Of a stretch of 64,000 nucleotides of DNA, positions 56,063-64,000 are shown piece by piece. The notes beneath the pieces are model-generated. The model saw only the letters and a program-made list of their open reading frames with translations. It was not told the DNA's origin and searched no databases. The first letter of the stretch is position 1. The number at the start of each line of letters is the position of its first letter. Source of the stretch: Centroberyx gerrardi. Lineage: Eukaryota > Chordata > Actinopteri > Beryciformes > Berycidae. Location: the NCBI RefSeq assembly GCF_048128805.1, contig NC_136006.1:1567783-1631782 (forward strand), given 5' to 3'. The position numbers and the translations under genes are program-made.

Positions 56063-58600
56063 GGACACCTAGTGGCTCATTTAGGCTACTGCCTTACATC
56101 TACCCCTTCTTTAATTGATGGCGTCCCAGCCATCAGACCAAACAAAATAAAACAAAGACCACCCACCAAACACAGAAAATCAGAACAGTTACAATAAACG
56201 TGATGAATGAATGACTGTGTTGCATAGAGAATGTGTGCGTGTAACTCCTATCAAGGTGGATGCACTAGCTCTGTTGTGTTACATATACCCTGCTGCTCTT
56301 CTTGCTTTGGCCCTTTGCCACAACATCCACCTCCTTTCTATCCTCTGCTGGTCCTCTTCCGATTGCATGACTTGTGACTCATAGGATAGTCTCTTTGCGG
56401 GACGTCGATTTCTCGGCAGGTTTCTTCTTGGAGCACTGGACCCGTGAGGTGAGTTGGTGCCACTGACCGTCATATTTTCCTCCCCTCCTTCACTCATTTG
56501 TCCTGCCTCCACATTCACTTCCTCCATTCTTGGGTGTTCATCCTGTCCGTTTGTTGTCCCAGGTAGAGCTCCCTCCACAATTTGCTCTGTATCGTCCATC
56601 TACCAGTCCTCTGCTGTATCTGACCCCACCTCCTCTCTTGTCGCTTCACCGGCCTGCTCCACTGGAAGAAACATATACTGTGTAAGGAGGTTGCGGTGGA
56701 CCACTCTCTCTGTTTCACCATCCTCTGATCGCACCACTTACACAGGTATGCTGGGTTGCTTCTTCACCACAATGTATGGACGTGACTCCCATCTGTCTCC
56801 CAGTTTCTGCTGCCCCTCCACATGACATACTTTGACCAGGACTCTGTTCCCCGGGCTGAAGACTTGACTCTTTGCTTTTTGGTCATAGTACTTTTTCTGT
56901 TGTCCCTTAGCATGCCGAGAGGTCTGATTAGCCTGTGCGTAGGCCTGCGACAGACAGTCATACAGAGTTTGGACATACTCACTATATCCACATGGCTCAT
57001 TGGTGGTAGGGAGCCCGAAGATCAGGTCGACTGGGATGTCTACCAAACATCAGGTAGTATGGTGTATATCCAGTCGAATTGTGTCGTGTGCAGTTGTAGG
57101 CATGTGTCATTGCATCCACATACTCATGCCAGCGGGGCTTCAAGTGAGGCTTGTTCATGAGGGTCCGGTTGAACCTTTCGGTGGTCCCATTGCCCTGGGG
57201 GTGGTAGGGGATTGTGTGGGTCTTAGTGATGCCAGTACACTTACACAGCTCCTTCACAACAGCACTTTCAAAATTGCGCCCTTGGTCTGCATGCAATTTC
57301 GCAGGGAAGCCAAACCGGCAGAAGAAGTTTCTCCACAGTACCTTAGCCACTGTGCAGGCCTTTTGGTCTTTAGTGGGGTAGGCCTGGGCGTAGCGGGAGA
57401 AGCGGTCAGTAACACAATGAGCACATTTTCTATGCCACCCTTTGACTTCTCCAGAGTCAAAAAGTCCACACACACAAGCTCCATGGGGACACTGCTGTGG
57501 ATACTGACCAGGGGAGCCCTGAGGCCTGCAGTTGGGGTCTTTCTGAGGCAGCACCTCTCACACTGCTCACACCAAGCCTTAATTTCCTGGAACATCCTTG
57601 GCCAGTAAAATCTCTCCCTTATCATCTGCAATGTCCTCTCAAATCCTAAGTGCCCTGAGTCATCATGAAGAGCCGTCTTGACTGATGTATGCAGCCTCTC
57701 TGGCAATACTAGCTGCTCCACTACTCCCCTTTGGCAGTCTCGGATGCGACGGTACATGATACCGTCCCTTATCACTAACCTCCTCCACTCCTTCAAAAGA
57801 AGGCACACTTGCCCACCACCACTGACCCTCTCGCTGCGGCTTGGTTTTTGGTTCAGACTTTTAAAGTGCAAGACAGGGCCGTTGACCGGGTCTTCCTTCT
57901 GCCCCGCACGGATCTCCTGTTTTGTCATGGCAGGCAGTAACTCCATCCCCACATCCTTGTACGGCTCACCAGACTTGAGCGATCGAGGTTCCTGAGGTTC
58001 AGGTTCCTCTGAGGCAGTAGTGTTCTCGCCTAGGGAGCTTTCCAGTTCTCAGGTGGGTCGTTTCTCTCCATGCCCCTATTCACTGGCCCTCACCCGCTGA
58101 GGGCAGGTTTGTAGGACCTGGGTGACCTCCTGGTTGGACATACGGGAGAGGGCATCGGCATTTGTGTTACTCCGTCCCCTTCGATACTGGATGTCAAATT
58201 CGAATGCAGACAGCCGAGAGACCCACCGTTGGCCTGTAGCATCCAGCTTCGCTAAGGACATCACATACTTGAGAGGGTTGTTGTCCGTCAGGACCGAGAA
58301 TCTACGCCCATAGAGATGGTCGTAGAACTTGTGTGTCACTGCCCACTTCAGAGCGAGGAACTCGAGTTTGTGTGCAGGATACCTCGTCCCAGCTGGGCTC
58401 AAGCCTCTACTGGCATAGGCTATGACTCTCTCGGCTCCACCCTGGACTTGAACCAAGACGGCACCAAGCCCCTCTCCTGAGGCATCAGTCTGAAGCACAA
58501 AAGGCAGGCTGTAATCTGGATAGCCCAACACTGGAGCAGTCGTCAACTTTTCTTTTAGGGACTGAAAGGCCTCCTCACACTCATTAGTCCACAAAAAGGG
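56063..58600 (-). mobile_element. Ty3/gypsy fossil: RNase H, integrase, C-terminal domain
   Basis: Minus-strand order is: RNase H (LQTDASGEGLGAVL, HKLEFLALKWAV, TDNNPLKYV, NTNADALSR; about 58594-58100), the zinc-binding region and integrase core (FYWPRMFQEIKAWCEQC, VTDRFSRYAQAYPTKDQ, LHADQGRNFES, PYHPQGNGTTERFNRTL; about 57700-57000), then the C-terminal segment (FSPGNRVLVKVC, KLGDRWESRPYIV). Next to it is a purine-rich tract (AAGAAGGGGTAGA) followed by TGTAAGGCAGTAGCC, which looks like the start of the 3' LTR near 56092. Gag, protease and RT are not present. Broken, with several disruptions. Confidence 0.85.
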
Positions 58601-58786
58601 TGAGTCAGGGATAAGCTGTGTAACCTATGACCTTTGCAAACATTAACATTATGTCTTCCATCTTCTTAATTTCTCCCTTTCTTCACAAACTCCCTCATAT
58701 CAAAGCTGTCACGTTGATTTGTTTGTTTTCTCAGCAAGAGTCGTGACTTGTGATCAGGCAATAATTAGGAAAGCCTAGGGGACCTA

Positions 58787-58825
<39 letters not shown>

Positions 58826-59828
58826 AATGACATAGGCCTAAATAAATTAAATAAACAAACCTAAACATGTATCCTTGTTTACTTTTGTGGTAATTCAATA
58901 ACAGACGCAATTTTCAAAAGGCAAGTGATAATTCAAAACCAGAGAGACCATCATCCTACAATGTGTTGCATTTAAAACTTGCATTAGTACAGATGGATTC
59001 ATCAACAACAACAGTGAAGACCCTGGTAAGTTGATCATTTAATATATTTGTGCTTCTGTGGTGATATAATGGAGATATCACCATCTATAGTGTTTTCTAT
59101 GGTGTTTTCCTGTGAAATGCGCGCCGCGGCACGCAGAGAAAATAGACCAGGCGCCGAAACTGGCACTCCAGATCGCGAGGTCGCAGAGCTCCCCGCCGCG
59201 GCGTGGCCGGTCTGAACGTTCAAATCGGTTAACATGGGCGCCGAAAGGAAACTGGCTGCGCTTCCCGGCGCTTCTGCATGCGGTCTGAACCCGGCGTTTA
59301 GGACACGGTGTGATAGCAGTGGCACTCGCATCGCGTCAAGAGTTTCCCAGGCAACGACACAGAGGTTGACTCACATTTCAGAACAGCGCCGCACAGAGGC
59401 TCCCAAATGCAAATGATTATTGATTTCCGAATGAATGGATATTTGGCGTTATTTGGCTTGTTGCAGGCCCAGGGGAGGGTTGGAGGCCACACTAGCTTAA
59501 TATTAGTCACAGAGAAGTCCTATGGAAAGGTCTCACACAGAATATACTCTTTTACCATTCAAGTAGCAGTTCAGTTTATAGGATACCATGAAAAGTCCTC
59601 AAATGAAAACACAACAAAACAAGTTTCATTACAGTCTTCAAAGGATATGTTGGAGAAGGTGAATATCCTGCCAACACAGCTTCGCAGGCGATAGTAGCTC
59701 AGTCCAACACACTGTCCACTCACAGATGGTAATACAGTTCAATACAGCAGCATAGGTAGGGATGCTGCCGTCAGTCTCTCTTTCTCTTCGGTCTCGGAGC
59801 ACCACAATCCGGGTCACAGCACCAAAGA
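58601..59828. other. Region between gypsy pol fossil and its LTR
   Basis: Contains a (TC)n array (about 58793-58822), an AT-rich stretch, and a GC-rich block at about 59115-59345 with several CpGs. None of it reads as gypsy gag. A primer-binding-site-like minus-strand TTGGTGCTGTGACCCGGAT lies at about 59807-59826, directly inside the LTR end. No gene was recognised. Confidence 0.45.
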
Positions 59829-60633
59829 TGTAAGCCACGTGTGCTGAAGCCTCTCTACACACCCTGGGACTCTGCGTTGTGTTTCTTGATGTGTGATGGG
59901 GTGTTGTGCGGCGAGAAGGAAGCACCGGACACAGGAGTTCTGGAGTGTGGTTGAGACCTGGTAGCACTTTATTGGCTCACAACGACAACTTTCATCTCTG
60001 CTGCTGGTCCACTACACTGGCTGCTGGCTCCATAACCTTACGAAGTAGTGAAGTAAACTTTTTTTTTCGCAAATATGTTCTAGTACAAAAATAAATAGTG
60101 CAAAATAATATTCTAACACTGAAAATAACAAATTACTGCACGTTTAAATTAAATAAGGCACTCTTAACATATGACTTAATGTGAAAATAAATTAAATGAC
60201 ATAACCAGACAGATAGCAGACAATAACTGAAAAGCTAATTCTTCACCCTGCACTATTTCCACTGAATGGGTGCTCTACTCGTACACAGCAAGCTAGCCAA
60301 CATTACGGCCAATATTTACATACAAAACACAAGCACTCACTTCTCAAACCCACACCAAAGTGTAAGTCAACATCTTAATTAACACATTAGTTGAACAGAT
60401 TGACTGGATGGGTGATTTTTAGTTTGGATATTTTAGAATGATGTAGGCCGCCATTAACACTGCTTACTTTACGAAGTAGTGAAGTAAACTTTGAACAAGA
60501 TGACGTCCCACACGGAACGAATTTCAGAACTACGGTGTCCTGTAAGGGACAAACCGCGATAATTGCTGAATTCTCAAGGGAACAGACAGCACAACAGCGA
60601 GACCTAGTGGCTCATTTAGGCTACTGCCTTACA
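59829..60633 (-). mobile_element. Gypsy 5' LTR (fossil)
   Basis: On the minus strand the unit starts TGTAAGGCAGTAGCC and ends CACGTGGCTTACA, about 805 bp, with TGTAAG/CTTACA inverted ends, and is followed by a primer-binding-site-like TGGTGCTGTGACCCGGAT. The first 30 nt recur at about 56063-56092, the expected place of the 3' LTR. The partner LTR is otherwise hard to recognise, so the two ends may not come from one insertion. CGAAGTAGTGAAGTAAACTT occurs twice inside (60042 and 60473). Confidence 0.55.
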
Positions 60634-61255
60634 GAAGAATCTCTTATGTTTGGGAATCTTGGGATTTGCTAATCATGATTCATGTCCCTGGAAGGATCAT
60701 GACAGATGATTTTAACTTGGATATTTTTTGTATCATATATTTTTATCCTGCTGATTGTATATTGTGAGTTACATTGTGATATTTGTTTCTACTGCAGCTG
60801 ATGGGCTGTCCTAGCCTAACCAATTAGCTGTCCCAGCTTAGTGCACAGGTGTATCCACTGAATGTTAATGATGGCTCTGGAGCCTATGTTACTGCTGTAG
60901 TTACTGTGCTTAGGAGCTTGGTCTCCAAAGTACGTCAGTTTTGTTTAATAAATAGCTTTAAAGGGAGTTGTGATCTGAACCATCTACTGTATGATTACAC
61001 ACAATTAATTGTGCAACCCTTGCATGGAGTCATATGATGTTCAATTGCATCCCAAATCACACGGGGTCACAACATTATGCCTCTTTCACTGAGCGTGGAA
61101 AGAGAAAGTCACAGCACCTCAATCAACTACATTCTACACCTACAGACTTTTTTTTTTATTCTAACATTGATCATATCTCTCCCTAACCCTAACCCTATTT
61201 TTGGAGACGAGGCTTTCTGTCATCCACAATAAACTGAAAACAACCTCTTACATCA
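60634..61255. other. Non-coding spacer upstream of TAAR H
   Basis: No gene or recognised repeat. CCCTAACCCTAACCCTA occurs at about 61181-61196, a short telomere-like run that is probably chance. Confidence 0.4.
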
Positions 61256-61543
61256 GAGTTGGAGGGGGAGGAGGCGGAAGAGGTCAGTAGGAGGAAAGAG
61301 AGGTGACGAGGTGGAAGACAGAAAAAATGGAGCAGCAAGAGAAGTCAGATGGGAGGGGTGGGTGACAGAAGAGAGCAAAGGGATGGGTAAGGAGGGAGGA
61401 GGGATTGGGACGGAAGGAGGAGAGAGGAAAGGAGACTGGGGAGAAGACACATGAGGAAGAGAAGAGAAAGGACAGCAGAGAGAGTGATGAAAGGATGATG
61501 CAGAGGAAGGGGGGTGGAGGGACATCAGTCTCTGAGAGGGAGG

Positions 61544-61590
<47 letters not shown>

Positions 61591-61609
61591 AGGAAATGAA
61601 GGGAATAGA
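61256..61609. repeat. Long purine tract with (GA)n and G run
   Basis: About 350 nt of the coding strand is almost entirely A and G, ending in roughly 20 GA units (61549-61580) and a G9-10 run. It is an expanded form of the shorter purine-rich tract seen upstream of the other TAAR genes. Confidence 0.8.
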
Positions 61610-61692
61610 GAGATAAATCATCTGTATGATAGAGAGCTTTAGTCAGAAAGCTGCCAGACCTCAGCAGCTTCTCCTCTCCTCCTCTCTCTCTG

Positions 61693-62914
61693 ATGATGGA
61701 GACCCTGGAAGGAGGTGAACTCTGCTTTCCACAGCTCCTCAACACTTCCTGCAGGAAGCAGATGCGTCCTCACTCTGAGGTCATGCTCCTCTACATTCTG
61801 CTGTCCTCCATCTCTCTGCTCACTGTGGCTCTCAACCTGCTGGTCATCATCTCCGTCTCCCACTACAGGTGGCCAAAGATTTTATCAATGCAATTCAGAC
61901 TTACAAAAACAAATGACTTATGGACCACAACAGAGATACTGTCATATCTTGGCCTTTGATGAGAATAAAAAGTTGCTAAATAATGTTTTTCTATTTTCAT
62001 AACGCTTTATATCTGCCATATCTAGTGATGAGATATACTACTGATACTACAAATGAATACTATTAATGAATATAATGCTCCTGTTTCACTCCAGGCAGCT
62101 CCACACCCCCACCAACCTCCTCCTCCTCTCCCTGGCTGTCTCAGACTTCCTCAATGGCCTTCTCCTGATACCGACTGAAATCCTCTTCATAGTTAGCTGC
62201 TGGTTTCTGGGTGACTTCATGTGTGTTCTGTATTACTTTGTGGCCTTTATCATCATCTCTGCCTCAGTAGGAAACATGGTGCTCATATCAGTCGACCGCT
62301 ATGTGGCTATTTGTGACCCTCTGTGTTACCCCACCAAAATCACTCAGAGAAGAGTTAAAATCTGTGTTTGTCTGTGTTGGGTCTGTCCTGCTTTCTGGTG
62401 CGGTCTCCTTCTAAAGGATTTACTGAGGCAACCAGGCAGGTATAATTCCTGCATTGGAGAGTGTGTAGTTGTCCATAACTACATCACAGGAGCTGTTGAC
62501 CTTGTTTTGACCTTTATTGGTCCCATTACTGTCATCATAGTTCTGTATATGAGAGTATTTGTGGTGGCTGTGTCTCAGGCTCGTGCCATGCGATCCCACA
62601 TTGTGGCTGTCACACTCCAGCGTTCAGTGACTGTAACTGCTAAGAAATCTGAGAGGAAAGCAGCCAGGACTCTTGGTATTGTCATAGCTGTGTTTCTAAT
62701 ATGTTTCTGTCCATTTTCCTGTCTCTCTCTTGCAGGTGAGGACATCTTGACCACTATATTATCTGAAGCCTTTGTGATCGCTCTGTACTATTTTAACTCC
62801 TGTTTAAACCCTGTGATCTATGCCTTTTTCTATCCCTGGTTTAGAAAAGCTATTAAACACATCGTCACACTTCAGATACTGCAGCCTGACTCCTGTGAGG
62901 CCAACATACTGTAG
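61693..62914 (+). CDS. taar: Trace amine-associated receptor H (clade III type, two exons)
   Basis: Exon 1 is 61693-61868, the donor is GTGGCC as in C, and exon 2 is 62095-62914 after GTTTCACTCCAG; the product is 331 aa. Intron and N-terminus are C-like (KQMRPHSEVMLLYIL). It is the most distinct copy in the pocket: TM2 has DFLNGLLLIPTEILF, TM3 has YYFVAFIIISAS (Ala at 3.32), ECL2/TM5 has VVHNYITGAVDLVLTFIGP (Asp at 5.42), and ECL3/TM7 has GEDILTTILSEAFVIALYYFNS. TM4 reads VCPAFWCGLLLKDLL, with a Pro where the others have Ser. DRY, CFCP and NPVIYAFFYPWF are kept; ICL2 reads DPLCY. The shared 3' flank is absent; a LINE 3' end starts about 40 nt after the stop codon. Confidence 0.94.
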
Positions 62915-62955
62915 AGAGGCTGTGGAGTGACTGAAACCAGATTTCATGTATATAA

Positions 62956-64000
62956 TAGTTCAGTTCAGTTCAACTTTATTGTCAGACTCAGAGTCCATTA
63001 AAAAACATACAACATTATAAACACCCAAGCAAAATACAATACATAAATAAAAAGAAAACATTGCCACTTTTTATAAAAGACAGTTATACCAATGTTTCCT
63101 CAGAGGTGACTGGTATCATACAACACTAAGACTAGGATTTGACAGCAGCATGATAATGGCGTTCTGAGAATCATTCAGTCAACAGATAAATATGTACATC
63201 AGATTTCTCAATAGAGCCTGGAAAGTGTTGACTCTTGCATTACAAAACAAGTCACTTGCACTACACCACCTAGGTTTTTTAAGCAATATCCGCACACAAT
63301 CATTATAGGCAACCTGAAGCTTATGTATGCTCGCCTTTTTAAACTTAGCCCACAAGGGGGCAGTATAGAGAGGAGTGCAACATGCTCTAAAGAGACTTAT
63401 CTTAACATGGTCTGAACACATGTAGAATTTTCTTGCCAACATGTTAGCTTGAGCATATAATATACGGCGCTGCCTATACATGTCATCGTCATCAGACATT
63501 TGATCTGTAATGAAGTGCCCCAGATATATTGTTTTATTACAAACACATAGCACTTGCCCTGACAGATAAAAATCTGGAAAGTTGAGGTCCTTATCCCCTT
63601 TTGTTCTACATATCATGACAACACTCTTTTTAGCATTGTATTGCACATCATGTTTGACCCCATAATCAGAACATAATTCAGCAGCTGTTGAAACCCAGCA
63701 CTGCTAGGAGACAGAATAGCCAGATCGTCGCCATACATAAGATGGTTTATTAGGGTGTTACCAATCATATAGCCAGTTTTGCAGCCTCTTAGTTGGTCAG
63801 ATAAATCATTCATGTACACGTTAAAGAGGGCTGGTGAAAGTATCCCCCCTGTCGTACTCCATTACCAACACCAAAGGGAGCGGAGACTCTATTGCCCCAT
63901 TTGACCTGCATACTCTGGTTGGCATACCAGTATGCCAGGATTCTTATCATGCTGTCAGGCATGCCCCTTTGACTCAATTTCAGAAACAACTTTTGGTGAT
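62956..64000 (-). mobile_element. LINE 3' part, runs off the window
   Basis: On the minus strand the tail is ATAAAGTTGAACTGAACTGA at 62956-62980. The RT is encoded from the right edge to about 63179: NVYMNDLSDQL, catalytic YGDDLAIL (instead of YADD, near 63735), NAKKSVVMICRT, YLGHFITDQM, RQRRILYAQANMLARKF, LFRACCTPLYTAPLW, KLQVAYNDCVRILLKKPRWC. A one-base shortage in the G run at about 63844-63849 puts the preceding RQGGILSP motif out of frame, and the frame is interrupted again near 63640, so the element is inactive. The clade was not assigned with certainty. The element begins beyond position 64000. Confidence 0.8.

Noticed and set aside
59115-59345. GC-rich block as a CpG island promoter of a host gene
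   Set aside because: No gene-like frame follows on either strand and the block lies between gypsy remnants.
61181-61196. CCCTAACCCTAACCC as interstitial telomere repeat
   Set aside because: Only about two and a half units; too short to distinguish from chance.
1-64000. CRISPR arrays, operons or bacterial-type features
   Set aside because: Sequence is clearly vertebrate; no regularly spaced short repeats with unique spacers were seen.

Overview
The window looks like nuclear DNA of a ray-finned fish, probably a spiny-rayed (acanthomorph) teleost. It holds an array of eight trace amine-associated receptor (TAAR) genes set in a dense mixture of fish-type mobile elements: Ty3/gypsy, BEL/Pao and DIRS-like fossils, L2-, L1- and other LINE pieces, tRNA-derived SINEs, TTAA-flanked MITEs and a hAT-like MITE. 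No other host gene could be recognised. The species call is an inference from gene family and repeat content.

The TAAR genes, named A to H here, are A 2173-3456 (+), B 10762-12045 (+), C 18902-20119 (+), D 29174-30457 (+), E 39579-40860 (+), F 44924-46159 (-), G 52614-53846 (-) and H 61693-62914 (+). Each has two coding exons: a 176-nt exon with the N-terminus and TM1, then a phase-2 intron of about 225-290 nt, then one exon with TM2-TM7. All eight are open and encode 327-331 aa. They carry the TAAR TM7 signature. All lack Asp3.32, the classical amine contact (Ser, Val or Ala instead), and all have Asp at 5.42. This is the non-classical arrangement described for teleost clade III TAARs, which are olfactory G-protein-coupled receptors. 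Four genes (A, B, D, E) read GC instead of GT at the intron donor; C, F, G and H read GT.

Layout: blocks B-C (about 9.5-20.1 kb) and D-E (about 27.4-40.9 kb) are two copies of one segment: TAAR, its 3' flank, a LINE piece, a BEL fossil, a TTAA MITE and a second TAAR. They differ mainly by a 2.25-kb L2-type LINE inserted in the second copy. Block A (1-6.9 kb) is a third, shorter copy; its 5' part matches the 5' part of D almost perfectly at a constant offset of 27007. E and G, with their 3' flanks, form an inverted duplication around F. H, near the right end, lacks the shared A/B/D/E/G 3' flank.

Between the blocks lie a gypsy LTR/gag fossil and SINE (6.9-8.5 kb), a near-complete single-copy DIRS/Ngaro-like element (22.4-26.4 kb), an L1-like LINE fragment (43.7-44.3 kb), a degraded L2-type LINE (48.2-49.4 kb), a solo LTR with a 5-bp target duplication (49.7-50.4 kb), a hAT-like MITE (54.7-55.0 kb), a gypsy fossil with its LTR (56.1-60.6 kb) and another LINE running off the right edge. 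The receptors presumably act one per neuron in olfactory epithelium. Repeat-driven unequal exchange and gene conversion appear to have built and homogenised the array.
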